Under the pieces are notes generated by a model. That model was not told where the DNA came from. It saw nothing but the letters and a program-made list of their open reading frames with translations, and searched no databases. Shown one piece after another: positions 12,701 through 25,533 of a stretch of DNA of 64,000 nucleotides (positions are counted from its first letter, which is position 1; each line of letters begins with the position of its first letter). This DNA is from Ptychodera flava (lineage: Eukaryota > Hemichordata > Enteropneusta > Ptychoderidae). The DNA lies in assembly GCF_041260155.1 (NCBI RefSeq), contig NC_091947.1, positions 27,427,615 through 27,491,614 of the forward strand, in the 5' to 3' direction. The translations under genes were made by a program, and so were the position numbers.

Positions 12701-13653
12701 AGGGTCTAATAGAGGACGTGTTCATGAAGATCGAGGAACCAGACGACACTCTTCCCATTACCTTGCGCCAAACAATGCTTCACAATAGTCAATACGAATC
12801 TGAACATACCTCAGTCTTGAAACACCACCGTAATACAATTGGAGAGTTTTATTACGAGAAGATATGGCGGTCACTGAGATACCATGCCAGCGTCAACAAA
12901 GACTTGTTCAAATGCGGACTTAAAAACACGCAGATCACCGAGAACGACTGGTACAGCCACGTTGTCGAAAAGCCGTTTTCTGTGCACAATATCGAAGATG
13001 CTAGAAGGGCGATTCAGTTGATCACAGAAAATGGAGAAGGGAGTTCGCCGACCCAACCTTATGACTCCGAGGGTAACCTCTCTCATTATTTTAAATTTCT
13101 TGAAATTGTAATGGGTAACAAGGTCGTTGTTGACGAGCATTCGGTGCACGAAATGAGAAAATCCATTAAAGACATTGACACTTGTGATGTCAGATTTATT
13201 GATAAATACACAAGAAACTTCTGTGGTACGGACGGTAAATTGTGTCAAGGAATTCACGTCTATAAGAGATGTAACGTGCCATACCATTTCACGGGAGAGA
13301 GGGTGCCATTTCATGAAGATGGTATTTGGCCGATATTAAATGACCCTAAAGACAATGACTATCCCGTCGAGTCCGAAATTAAGCAGATTTCCGATCTTTT
13401 TAACAAGGAGTATTCAAACTTACTGCGGTGTATCCATGGATCTTTCACCGGCAATCCACGGGAGATAAAGACGTGCATGTCCATGATGGCAAGACTTGAA
13501 TCCCTAGGACGCCAATTGGCAAGGACTCCAATCGATCCGAATGACGATCCAAACGTCGGTCCTAACGGTGCACCGACATTTGAATTCAGCACAGTTAATG
13601 GCCTGGACTCCGGTGGGAAAGCAGCAGTGCCTAATTGGAAATCTCAGTGTTAA
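5848..13653 (+). CDS. Secreted VioB/RebD-like protein (iminophenyl-pyruvate dimer synthase family), copy A, intact
   Basis: Three exons: 5848-5968, 10208-10477 and 10925-13653. All junctions are GT/AG, both introns are phase 1, and the joined frame is open for 1039 residues. Exon 1 starts at ATG 5848 and encodes a signal peptide (hydrophobic residues about 8-24) ending near CG, then FDKDEWVRN. Exon 2 encodes [19 protein letters not shown] (residues 49-67), the N-terminal motif of VioB/RebD/StaD. Exon 3 encodes the remainder. Its ferritin-like part has [12 protein letters not shown] (from residue 637), VTEEMLHM (670-677) and HYFKFLEI (851-858), giving candidate metal ligands E638/E640, E672/E673, H676 and H851/E857. 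A C-terminal [10 protein letters not shown] motif follows. Length fits bacterial VioB and RebD (about 1000 residues). Those enzymes couple two imino acids made from tryptophan; the substrate here is unknown. Cysteines in exon 2 and at 884, 897, 904 and 913 suit an extracellular, disulphide-bonded protein. Family assignment is strong; enzymatic function is inference. Confidence 0.88.
6275..6604. repeat. Composite tetranucleotide microsatellite (GTAT)n-(CTAT)n-(CTGT)n
   Basis: Lies in intron 1 of copy A. The array passes from GTAT units (to about 6460) through CTAT to CTGC and CTGT units. Open frames across it are repetitive and not genes. Confidence 0.95.
6652..6736. repeat. (AT)n microsatellite
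   Basis: About 85 bp of pure AT dinucleotide repeat in intron 1 of copy A. Confidence 0.95.
7179..7262. mobile_element. Fragment of a TTAA-flanked MITE
   Basis: The sequence begins after TTAA (7175-7178) with GGTAATATGCGCCTCAAAA and matches the 5' part of the complete element at 40207-40544. It stops after about 84 bp, so it is a truncated copy inside intron 1 of copy A. Confidence 0.55.
8673..9045. repeat. Foldback repeat in intron 1 of copy A
   Basis: The arm at about 8673-8815 and the arm at about 8925-9045 are diverged reverse complements, sharing TCTTCGATGTGATCGTCAAT and its complement. A spacer of about 110 bp separates them. The same structure, with a longer spacer, occupies about 21160-21720 in unit B, so it predates the duplication. 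Confidence 0.65.
9481..9603. repeat. Short imperfect hairpin element
   Basis: Arms of about 55 bp (9481-9539 and 9549-9603) are imperfect reverse complements, each containing GGGACTATGT and CCCTCGG blocks. The region about 9118-9613 is absent from the corresponding place in unit B (near 21790), so it is an insertion in A or a deletion in B. No coding content. Confidence 0.6.
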
Positions 13654-13941
13654 TATCATAGCTCTGTTGGTTCAGTTCTTTGTTGGGCTAGAACCTGAAT
13701 CAATGGTTACAACATCTTCAACGACGCAGTGGTGACGCTGACATCCACAATTAAAGGACAAAGGTGACTTCTCCACTACCAAATGTTATCATGATTTATG
13801 AAAATGTTTACACAGACAGGTTGACATTGCCTTACAACAAGTCTCCGACCCGGCGCGATCAATCACGATAGATATACTCAATACACGTTGCGTTTACATG
13901 CCTAATTTACAAAGCCATGAAAACAACTATTTTCACCTTTT

Positions 13942-13947
13942 AATAAA
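13942..13947 (+). promoter_or_regulatory. Candidate polyadenylation signal of copy A
   Basis: AATAAA lies 289 bp after the copy A stop codon. It is conserved downstream of copy B at 26487-26492, where a transposon separates it from the stop codon. Confidence 0.5.
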
Positions 13948-16248
13948 GAAAACGTCAATTTACGATTTCACTGTTTTCTCTGCGTCACATCGGGCAAGTG
14001 AAAGAGATTCCTGGCGGACCTAGCAAAGTTGACGGAGGCATGTTACAGGAAACACATTTTATTTGGCCCAAGTGCATATGTCCCAAAGTTTGTGGAAAAT
14101 AGATTGCATTCTTGAGGAAATTGACAGAACATTGTCCGTTAAAATTTCAATACGTGTTTGTTCTGAATATACAACTGAATAATGGAAAGAAGGGGCAGAG
14201 CAGCACTTAAATGATACATGATGTACTGCTATATAACCCAGTTTTAACGATGTGGGTCGATGTAGTTTGTCTATGTGTACATCGCTTTCAGAACAAAACA
14301 TAATAATAATTCTCGTGAATAGACATGTTTAAAACGTGGAGATGTGGGCTGCAATACTTCTGACTTAAGATTGCATGACTTTCGATGGAATGAGACCATT
14401 ATCTGAGACCCGTTTTACTATTTTGCTATTTTGCGCCTTTCTCATAATGATACCAGTCGAAAGTTGAGAAAAAAATCAACCATTTTTTTGAAAGATGCAG
14501 ATTGACGCATCCGTCAAAAGGAATGCTATACATTTTAAAAGTGTGTGTTCAGCAGTTAACACAATTAAATTCATCAAAGATTTTGAACACGTGTATACAA
14601 ATTTCATATCTGTAGATTTACTGCATCACGCATAAAATGGGTGGATAACGATTACTAGCATTTGCAATCTTGATAGGGTGACGCTATATGGCCCGTATGA
14701 AAGAGAAAGAGAAACATGCGTTAGCCCAAGATATTTGTAAATTCCCTAAATACAAAGGTTTTCCGTCCGTGTCTTTTGAAGATTAGAAAGAGTTGTTTTT
14801 CACTTTTTATTTAATTAAACAACGTTGAAAAAATAACAGCAAGCAAGGAAGAGAGCAACGAAAGAGGAAGTTACATTTAACGAATATTTTTTACAAAAAT
14901 CTATCCACTACCTTAGTAGACCTATAGTCTTTGTTTCACTGGATTTAGAATTAATTACTTCACTGTAGGATTTCATGTATTCAACTCATATCAAAGAGGT
15001 TGGAATTATTTCCTTAAAGTTTCACATCACAGCGAGAAAAACGAAAGCCCTCATTGTCTGTTCACAAGTGCGAACAATAATTATACAATAATTTCTCTTT
15101 CTCGATGACAAAAAGTACATAGAATCTTCTGAAATTTACGAATGAACAGAATTCTTTCGGTACCGATAATACAATGAAGAATTTTGAATTGCAATGCTGT
15201 AAAGCGAGTATATGATGTCATCTGTCAATTTCTTACTCAAACTGAAGTACTCTGCGAAACTTTCTCTTGGAATATATAAACTCCTCGCACCTCTACGTTA
15301 CAGAGGTAAGATGCGCGATCTTGTCTTTAACTTCAGCGTCACGAAACTTGTAATAAACATATTTATATGTGAACACTTATAACAGCGATATGTTTAAAGG
15401 TATTGGACCAATCCAAAAGTAAATGATATTTTCTTTTTCCAACCATTGCATCAATAAAACCATGACACTTACATGTAATGAAACCCGTCTTAAGAAATAA
15501 TATTGTACAAAAGCTTGCAAATGATAGAAAATTCAGATTATAATTAAGGAGATCAATTATAAAGTAAACACCCTTCTATGCCCATAATCTATAAAGAAAT
15601 AAAATTTCCATTTACTTTAAGTTTATATTAAGATGAGGGTTAAGTTACAACACTTGATATACATAATCCACAGCGCATTCTAGGGAATAAGAAGTAACAG
15701 TGTGAGACCAACATTCAAAATGTTCATCCATAAACAGATTCTCCTTTAATTTACAATTAGCGAAAACTCTATTTTTTCCACGGGAGTACTCGAAAAGTAC
15801 GAAAAACTCAAAACATCTCATGGCAATTCAGAAATATTAGAAAGCAGCCCTAGATACTTCTACTGCCTTCTGTTCTTCGAGTTAAAACTCTGCAGGAATG
15901 TTTCAAGGACCTCTGAAAAGTTGATATTCAGACTTCCATCATCTGAACCGTCTATTTCTCAATAGATAAGAAAGAGAAAATGAAAGGTGAGCTCGCCCTT
16001 AGATATTTTCTAAACACCTAAAATACAAAAGGTTTCCGTCCATGTGTTTCGAAGATTAGAAATAGTTGCAACTGTTTATTTTCGCCGTAGTTTCCAATTT
16101 CATTGGTGGTTCCGAAATTAACTTTAAAAATCCGAAACATTTTCTTATGTCTGTTTTATCTTAACTATATTTGTCGGGGTAATAAAGTCCTGTAAAGTTA
16201 TCGGAAACGCAATATGTATCCATGTGCGTTGTTTGTTTCAACGTCTTT

Positions 16249-16303
<55 letters not shown>

Positions 16304-18080
16304 TAACTTAAGCTTAGACTGACAGCGGAAATTACATTTCTTGGCAATGCGATCCCAAATTGAAAATGCTGGGATTTCATTGTACTCCATTTTCATTCCA
16401 GCTGCGCCACATTTACTCTTGCAAGAAACTATAAACACACGTTCTTAGTACTTTTTTGATGGTACTGTGAAACCGTTTGAGATGTCCATTCTGGCGTACT
16501 TATTTCAGTACGTTACCATCAAACTTGGAATATCAGTTCAATTTGTCTATTGTACTGTCCACCATTGACAACATGCCTGTAAAGACTTAAGGGGTTGTCC
16601 CTTGAAAATGGTATTATTACACCAGCGTGGCGGCTTTGGGGCATTTCTTGATATTAAACAACAGGAATCCTTCTTTCATTCGTTATGTAAGTTGGTGAGA
16701 GGAAAGTTTGAACAAAATTTTACACACGTTAGTTTCGAGGCGCATGCTACCTTAAAAGCGTGCATACTGAACACGCCACTGCAACGACATTGATATATTT
16801 TGGAAAGCTCAAACATTATACTTTGTGACAGAAGGATCACATCGATATCTATAAGGCCAATGAAATGAATGTCTGTTGTCATTTTGTAAACTCTTCGTCG
16901 AAGTTTTTTATGAAGACTGTGAGTCTCTCGTAATAAAGCAAAATTGTGACATGTTTACGATATTAATTTACTTATTTCTACTGATAGCAAACGTGTTTAT
17001 GTTGTTTTTTGATAACGTTGTCATTTCACTGAATACAACGCAACGCCACTGTATAATCGTTGGTATGCGAATTTGAATACATGTATTTGACATATGTTTA
17101 CTTTCAAATTGTTCTTATAAAATGAGCGAATAAAATATGGCCTCCTGCTAGAGGAACAGAACTACTTTTGGTCAAAATGAGTTGTTACGTATCTTCATTC
17201 ACTACATTCAATATATCCTTTTAGAAATGCGAATCATACAGTTTGCAAAGTTGTCCATATGCAATACCGATTTTTAAAAAATTGTTGTGCAAATTTAAAA
17301 TTACAAAGTGTGATTTCCCATATTTTTCAAAATGCAAAGTTACACCCTTCTCAATCTGGGGCATCAAATCCTGGGGTATTTTGTAATTATCAAAGGCTAT
17401 CGTCCTTTCTCGTTTCCGAAATTATTACCCTCCATCACGACAATTTGGAGTACTTATGGGTCGCCTTGTCACCATCTTCTCGTGGATGATCAAAATCAAG
17501 AGTTCCATAACGTCGGAAACAAGATCACGGACAGTTCTCGATATACAATGTTTGCACAGAGGCGATGACATCTGATGGGCACAAGTCATTCCTGTTCTAC
17601 CATGCATTCCACAGCAGACAAAACCAGCACACAAAACCTTATAGGGAAATTGCAGTATTTGGTGGAAATGTAGAAATACACACATTATACACAAGTGAAC
17701 GGCTAATATGGAAAAATACATTTGTTTCTCGTGAATTGTGACATGTTCAAAAAATGTGTCACAGGCCAGTGGAGAACATAATTTTGTATGTTTTGCTCGT
17801 TTTGAGAAAAAAGCAAACACCAAAAATGTGTTTTATTTGATAAAAGCACACAATGTTCAGAAACAGTTGTTTTAGGAAAGGGTGTATCGGGGGTCACCGG
17901 ACATGTAAGTACATGTTTAGCAAGCTGTGACTCATCACCTGAAATAAGTATTGTTCGATAAAAAACATGAACCATTTAAATGAGACAGGTTTATATTGAT
18001 ATACAGCTACAACAATTACGAAACAAAGGCAAAACGTGCATGCGCATGCTGAGAATTCAACCACTGTTCCCCGCCATTGA
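13948..18080. other. 3' flank of unit A, no gene recognised
   Basis: The sequence is repeated in unit B (to about 28285) and in remnant unit C (about 30199-33990), which shows it is part of the duplicated block. I find no convincing exon. It includes a (GA)n tract and a degenerate end of the TTAA-type MITE near 16738-16757. Confidence 0.55.
16253..16300. repeat. (GA)n microsatellite
   Basis: 48 bp of AG repeat. The equivalent place in unit C (31750-31779) also has a GA tract, and unit B similarity ends at this site (about 28285), so it may have served as a breakpoint. Confidence 0.95.
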
Positions 18081-18242
18081 GCTAATTTTCTTCAGGTTGA
18101 AGTGATAGCCTCCATCAGCAAATGATGTAGAAACTGGCAACTGTCGGCTCTCACCAATCCAAGTTAGGTATTTGCTGATCTGCCGTCACGTTGACAATTT
18201 CCGTTTCATCTATTGGAAAACCAATAAACCTGAAATTATTTT

Positions 18243-18424
18243 GTCGACGTGGCATAAATAGCATTCGCGGTTTGAAGTGTACATCCAGCTAAAAACCTGG
18301 AGGTCGCACCACTGACAGTTTTTTTATTTTTTTGCGGCGTAGTCAACTTTCCAGTGTCAGCTAGTCTGATATTATAGTTGCATACTTATTCGCCTCAGAA
18401 TTAGAGGATATAAAACGTTTCGAT
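18243..18424 (+). promoter_or_regulatory. Core promoter region of copy B
   Basis: TCGACGTGGCATAAATAGC at 18244-18262 matches the TATA-like block of copy A. The sequence between it and the start codon is also conserved. Copy D keeps TCGACGTGGC (43081-43090) but lacks the TATA-like part. Confidence 0.5.
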
Positions 18425-18789
18425 ATGATTTCGCAGTCGCTAATACTAGTGTTCACTTACTTAGGCTTTTTTGCGATAGCCTGCGGGTTCGACAAGGACG
18501 AATGGGTTCGTAATGCTGAAACTCAAGATCCAGGTAATAGAAAAATGTCTTTTACATTTATCATATTCAGGGGAAACATCCGCATTTAACTTTATCATCA
18601 TTGCAAACGTTCGTCTTTATCTGATTTACCTGTATTGAATATTTAGGGCTTACTTTCTCGAGTGTGAAGGGACCGATAAAATATTTTTCGCAGTTATCAC
18701 TGCTTTCTTGTGATAACCTCTGAAACACCAATGCATGCTTTCAGTTTCCGTTTTAACACTGAACCATGATGCATACTTTTCAGTTCCCT

Positions 18790-19580
18790 AGTGTTACGTG
18801 CGTGAGAGAAAACGAACTAAAGGTGAACTCAGCAGTTTCCTTTTGAAACGAAATTTATTACAAACCAGATATGAACTGAAAATTTGAACCTTTGCCACAT
18901 GTTTGCAACTTCATTGAAAGTGTTATGATCAACATAATGAATAATATTCAGCACAGATTAATTCTAAATCCAAGTATATACCCCAATCAGGAAAAGTTAT
19001 TAAAATATGCAAATTAGGAATTGAATGAAATGTTCTCGTAAAATATGCAAATTAGGAATTGGCTGAAGTAAACATGTTAAATGACTTTCAATAATGTCGT
19101 ATCATAGTATCTTTAATGTAAAAAGCAATTCGTCAACTTTGGTCTAGTCATAGACAGTAGAGGGGGGAAGATGGTCTAGTCGAGACAGATAAATATCCCT
19201 AGTTTGGAAAGTTCATTAAATATGCAAATTAGGAATTGGCTGAAGTAAAAACGTTTAATGACTTTCAATAATGTTGTTTTATAGTATCTTCAATATGTGT
19301 TGCAATATCCATCAACTTCAGTCGAGTCAATTCAGATATATATCCCTAACTAACTTTTTGACCTGGTTCAAAATTACGTTTTGAGGTGTTTTGAATTCCG
19401 CCGTGATTAAATTTCGCTGAGTTCACAATATACAGTTTGGCAAAGGCTGGCAGAATGTTGTCAAACGGCTCAAAATGTTTGAATCCCAGGCGAGCCCCCA
19501 ATTTCGTGACGTGCATGAGAGAAAACGAACAAAAGGTGAACTCAGCAGTTTCTTTTTCAAACGAAATTTATTACAAAAAA
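18790..19580. repeat. Repeats inserted in intron 1 of copy B
   Basis: A block of about 75 bp containing GTGAGAGAAAACGAACTAAA and AGGTGAACTCAGCAGTTTCC recurs at 18795-18870 and 19508-19580 as direct repeats. Between them a second unit containing ATATGCAAATTAGGAATTGG recurs at about 19041 and 19220. Unit A lacks this block. Direct repeats about 700 bp apart could be a small LTR-type remnant, but no primer-binding site was identified. Confidence 0.5.
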
Positions 19581-21159
19581 TAAAACCAATCGCTAAGCCT
19601 AGGGATAGAATACAAACTGTAAAAGTGAACAGGCTACTTATCTCAGCTGGGACGGCAAAGCTCCAAATTCAGACAGAGAAGCAGACCGGTGTAGTCCTTT
19701 GGCTTGCTTGCAGGCTTGAGGTTGCACAAGGATCCCCAAATGCCTGACTCCCATATTTACACTCAAGTGGTTTTATAAGAGAATATAAGAACAATCTAGA
19801 ACTTCTTATTGATATGCTAATTACTGCTAATATAGGGTGGAGCGACTGCGCGTTTAGAGGGAAACAGTTGTCGGAACTGAGTTTATGCGAGTTTCTCGTT
19901 TACAAACGATGTATTTCGTCCACGATATCTAGATGCACCTCATCATCCTATAGCTGCAACATTTAAATTATACGATGAAGATTATGACAGACATGTTTTA
20001 ACTTACATCAATCACCATCGTGATACTGGATACAGTGTTTACATTGGTATGTGGATCTCATACGACCTTTAAGCGCAGTTCCGACGACTAGGGCCTTTAA
20101 AGTACTCATTTGGTGTATATAGAGTTGGTCTCCTTTACAATATTTGTGTAGTTTTCAGGGGATTCTTTTCAAACCACACGGAAGCACAGTCTAAATACCA
20201 TAGTCGAGTTAATGTTTGGGCCTGGATATAGACCTTAGGTCCATTTCAATGAATCGTCAGTATAGACAGTATATCTTGGACCCTGTTCCCAGTTCTAATC
20301 GAAATACATTGTACATCATCTAGCACTTACTGCTTTTGCTCGCAATTCCTTTTTGAAGGATACTACAAAATTGCATGCGTTTGAGTTCAGATTTGGAAAC
20401 AACCAACTTTATAAAGAAAAAAGCTTAATAAAAGACATTTAGTTTATATTCTTATGATGCACTTCTAATGTAATTTTTGTTCTATGTTTTCAGTTTGAAG
20501 TGCTAATTGTCTTGCTTATTTTTCTGAGATAGAACAAATATACTGGCTATCACATGCGCTAAATTTTTGAGATCGTTTTGGTATGCGTTTAAATGCCTAC
20601 TATGTGACTGAGTAAATTTCTTGTCAAAGATACATTGAAGTATTGGAAGGAAGTTATTGCCCACTTAAAGATAGTTCTCCGTTTAAGTTAATACACATAA
20701 CTTCTTGACTCAACGCTTTCTCTGTCTGAAATTCTCATATATAGTAATTACAATTGTTAGTATTTGACGTTTCTTGGCTGGAAAGCGAACCATCTGAGTG
20801 CATTCTTTGTTCGTTTTATGTCGCCTGTTCTTTGCAAAAGGACTGCAAACACGCCAAAATCAATTTGTGAAAGCACCATATGTATGGTCGCCCTTGATTT
20901 TCTCTTCAAATAAATTGTTCATGCATGCAGATGTTGAACAGTGATTTTGGGATTTTAAGAAGGTACGACACAATTAAATACAATTACAAATCAGGTTTCA
21001 TCCTGTATATCTGTTGATTTGCAAATGATGACAAAAACAGTATTTAAAATTTCTTGGCCAAAGTTTTAGAAATATTAAGGCAAAATAATAATTTTTCGAT
21101 TACCTTTTTCGAAGTGTAAGCTTTGCATAAATTTTACTTTTAGACATAGGTGTACACTT

Positions 21160-21720
21160 TCTGGTCGTTCTCAGTCACGACAGCCTGCGTTTATGTCACC
21201 AATTTTGATGCGTCGGAGATTTTTTGTGTCCGTCTTCGATTTTATCGTCAATGTAAACAAATACATGGAGGCCTGTATTTCACCCGATCAAAATTTGTCT
21301 GACGTGAATATTACGTTTCCGTAGTTCGGATGATTAGTGTCGCACTCTTTGAAACTATTGATTTGATTACACGACTTGTTGAGGCTCAGTGTGCAGCGTG
21401 GATGAGTACTTGACTCGTCTTGTTGCAGAACTCTGTGCTTGGAAGTTAAGGCAGCGGCCGGGGTCTATATGGATATGAAGCCTCTTGTTGACTACAGACT
21501 AAAACAGAAGGACTCAAAATTTGCGAAGTGGATGTATTTTGTCAGACTCTTAAAATATGACTGACTTTTACAAATATTCACGTCAGACAAATTTTGATCT
21601 CGGGAGAAATACGGACCATCATGTTGTTTGTTTACATTGAAGATCACATCGAAGACTTGACACAAAAAAGTTCTGATGCACCATATGATATAGACGCGGG
21701 TTGTCATGACGTAGAATGAC
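21160..21720. repeat. Foldback repeat in intron 1 of copy B
   Basis: Counterpart of 8673-9045. Arms near 21160-21300 and 21590-21720 are diverged reverse complements, with a spacer of about 290 bp. The extra spacer sequence is absent from unit A. Confidence 0.6.
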
Positions 21721-24700
21721 CAGAGAATAAATCCCAGTATTTTCTGTTCAAAGACGACAAACTTGGCTTGAGCATGTGATAATGTGTTGTATTTAAAGCA
21801 TTGATATTTTTTGTATTTCAACATACTGAAGGTGGTGATCATGGCGAAGTTCTTGATTCCCAGAAAAAGATTAATGAAAATGGTTATCAAAAGTTATAAC
21901 TATTATCCCTTTCTTTGGTATTCGTTGAAGTTTTTAAAAATGCATCGTGATGTGAAATGTTATCAAAGTATGAATTCCATAACGATAAACAAACTCTTTA
22001 CATACTCAGAGAACAGCAACTCTTACCTTGACTGGCCACGAATCCACTTCTCTGGTACCGTCTTGATCGACACGCCGACAGGGAACAATCTATGTCAGAA
22101 CTACGACATAGAGACATTCGATGAAAGGCTACGAGAACAACCATCAATTCTCGGCTACAACCCGGATGGCTCCGGTGTCTTTCACTTCCTAGACTGTAAT
22201 GTTTCGTCAGTCTGCTACAGAACTGGTGAATGTGTCACCGAGTTGGCGGAGGACGCACTCATAGGAGCAGATATTCTGAGTAAGTTCACAGCAATAATAT
22301 AAATACTTTGGTGAGAGTACCGGCGAGATTTTTCTCGAGTCACATCTTTACAATAGGGAATAGAAAAAAAGACGGTACTCACTAAGATTATTCCTAAAAT
22401 CATTATCAGTTTGCTGTCTTCATCGAGGATAATGGAAACAAATCCAAGGGCCGATAAAGTAGAAAACGATGTCATCAAATACACGGAAACAGAAACGTTG
22501 GAACAAAAATGGCTGTGTTGTGAATTGAGCTTTACCTCAGTGGTCATCAAAGTCAGGCTTGGACATCTGATATCAGAAACTGGTTTGAGCTTTGTATCTT
22601 TCGTAGATTCATCTTGCAAAGTGACTTTTGAGATGTAAGTATACGTAGTAACAGTGATATCTCTTAATAGAGTGTGTAAATGACACAAACTACAGTTTCA
22701 ACGAGGCCATCGACATACCTCTTTATCAACCGATCTTATTGTTCCCCCTCATTTCTGTAGGTAAAGTCGACCGTCCCCAGGCAAAGATGGTAGACCTGGA
22801 CCCAGCATATAAAAAGTATCAACGATTATTGGATTAAGGCTTCAGATACCGGATGTTTTTAAGGCCCTTTTACTTGAGGCAGCAATAATAGGTTCCCTGT
22901 TTGAGAAGAAACCCCAAGCCACAAGAGATGGTGTCTTGGGGTCGAACTTCTTGTCGCTGCTTGTTGATGTCGAATGGGAAAGCAATGAGGACTCGCAGAT
23001 TGTCAGAGAGTTCAGAAGTTTATCATTCACAAATTCAAACCCGCACATTCTGTCAATAAAATTTAACATCGAGCTTGACTCTTCACGGCCTAAGCTCCAG
23101 TCAAATGGGCCTCGGATAGGTAGAATCGTTGGTACTATAGGCCTCGCTGGCACAGCTGAACCTTTGCATGCTCTTCGCCATCGACAACTCAGGCCTCTTG
23201 AAAGCGACTTTGACTTTGGCACAGTTTACTTTAGAGTATTCAAAACCCGAGGAAAAATTCTCATTGACGTTGCAAACGCAGTGAAGCATAATTTGAAGGG
23301 ACTCGCAGACCCAGACTTGAACCAAATACGGCAGATTGCGTATCCCTCGGATGAAACTACACACTCTGTAAGTTGTGGAACACAAATCACGGTTGTTGGT
23401 CTAGTCAACTATACAAGTGAATTTTGGTATCAACGCACCGCAGGGGTTGTTTCAGTGCCTGAAACAACTGATCTGACATTCAATTCAAAACAACTTACAG
23501 ATATATCAAATCGGCCACTTATGATCCGACGGCTGGACAGCCGATCTCTTGAGTGCGTAAACATCATCCTGGCAGAAAGACAGGACGGAATCATGGTTGA
23601 TTTCATAGGCGACAGTATATTTAGACAAGACCCCGATGATAAATGGAAAGTATATGCTTTTTCAACTGAATTCGGTAGACCTATTCGCAATGTTCAACTA
23701 CAGATAAAAACAGCCGACTACAAATGGGTCGAAGACGAGGGGGCCACTTCATCCGTGGACCATCTAATAATGTACCATTCAATTATACCGTTGATGCAGT
23801 CCAATACTCCGATCCGAAGAAAACCAACAATTACGGAATGGCTGTTTTTGAATTCTTTGGAAAAAGTCCAGGAAATCCAAGGGGGAAAGTTGATGGTCAA
23901 ATATACATGTTTGAGATTGAGGCTCACATACATAATCCGGCTATTTCGAGTCAAGAGATAGCTGTTCATATATACGATGACTTCAGGGTGTCAGAAGGAG
24001 GGCCCACTTGGAATAAGGATATTTACCCCATATTCAAACTATATGCAAATATGTTTCCCAGCATGACAAGCATTATAAATTTGGCTTCTTATGAGGATGT
24101 TATTCGCAAAATTGAAATGATAAAATTGACAATGAACTTGCCGTTCACAGATCCAGCGTTTATGCCAGTAACCAGAGATTTGTCTGGCCAGAAACGTCAA
24201 GCTATACTGAAATGGTTGGACGACCCAAAGCTTAGTCCGACAGCTCCAACCAGCCTTGAAGAGTTGAAGAATAACCTTCAGATTGCTCTTGAAATTGAGC
24301 TTGCTACCATCCCTCCTTACCTAACTGCATGGTTTTCAATCAAGAAAGGACATAATCAGGAGATTTCAGACACTCTGAGGAGTGTTGTCACTGAAGAAAT
24401 GCTACACATGACTTTAGTAGCGAATACTCTGAACAGTATATGCGGGAACCCAATTTTGGACGACGTTGGGGTTATACCTAAATACCCTTCAAAGCTCCCA
24501 GGTGGGGTCCATCCCCATCTCACTGTTTCTCTTGGCAGACTCAGCAAAGGTCTCATAGAAGACGTATTCCTGAAGATCGAGGAACCAGACGACACTCTTC
24601 CCATTGCCTTGCGCCAAACAATGCTTCACAATAGTCAATACGAATCTGAACATACCTCAGTCTTGGAAACACCACCGTAATACAATTGGAGAGTTTTATT

Positions 24701-25533
24701 ACGAGAAGATATGGCGGTCACTAAGATACCATGCCAGCGTCAACAAAGACTTGTTCAAATGCGGACATAAAGACACGCAGATTACCGAGAACGACTGGTA
24801 CAGCCACGTTGTCGAAAAGCCATTTTCTGTGCACAATATCGAAGATGCTAGAAGGGCGATTCAGTTGATCACAGAAAATGGAGAAGGGAGTTCGCCGACC
24901 CAACCTTATGACTCCGAGGGTAACCTGTCTCATTATTTTAGATTTCTTGAAATCGTAATGGGTAACAAGGTCGTTGTTGACGAGCACTCGGTGCAAGAAA
25001 TGAGAGAATCCATTAAAGACATTGACACTTGTGATGTCAGATTTATTGATAAATATACAAGAAACGTCTGTGATAGGGACGGTAAATTGTGTCAAGGAAT
25101 TCACGTCTATAAGAGATGTAACGTACCGTACCATTTCACGGGAGAGAGGACGCCATTTCATGAAGATGGTATTTGGCCGATAATAAATGACCCTGAAGAC
25201 AATGACTATCCACCGGAGTCCAAAATTAAGCAGATTTCCGATCTTTTTAACAAGGAGTATTCAAACTTGCTGCGGTGTATCCATGGGGCTTTCACCGGCA
25301 ATCCACGGGGGATAAAGACGTGCATGTCCATGATGGCGAGACTTGAATCGCTAGGACGCCAATTGGCCAGGACTCCAATAGATCCGAATGACGATCCAAA
25401 CGTTGGTCCGAACGGTGCACCGACATTTGAATTCATCAAAGTCAACGGCCTACACTCCGACGAGAAAGCAGCAGTGCCGAATCGGAAATCTTATTGTTAA
25501 TATCATATGTCTGTTGGTTCAGTGCTTTTTGGG

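Larger units (their letters stand above)
18425..25500 (+). pseudogene. VioB/RebD-like copy B, frameshifted
   Basis: Exons are 18425-18533, 22010-22279 (270 nt, as in copy A) and 22761-25500, with the same phase-1 junctions. The first ATG of copy A is ATA here, so translation would start at the next in-frame ATG, MISQSLILVF, still giving a signal-peptide-like segment. Exon 2 is intact and nearly identical to copy A. Exon 3 has three single-base changes relative to copy A: a deletion near 22811-22816, a deletion near 23745-23752 and an insertion near 24664-24666. Outside these points the frame is open and the ferritin-like motifs ([19 protein letters not shown]) are kept. It is either a very young pseudogene or a gene with sequencing errors. 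A 695-bp transposon sits in the 3' UTR. Confidence 0.8.

Noticed and set aside
11007..13592. Several minus-strand open frames opposite exon 3 of copy A
   Set aside because: They are shadows of the long plus-strand exon, which has family motifs and correct splice phases. Equivalent shadows opposite copies B, C and D were also left out.
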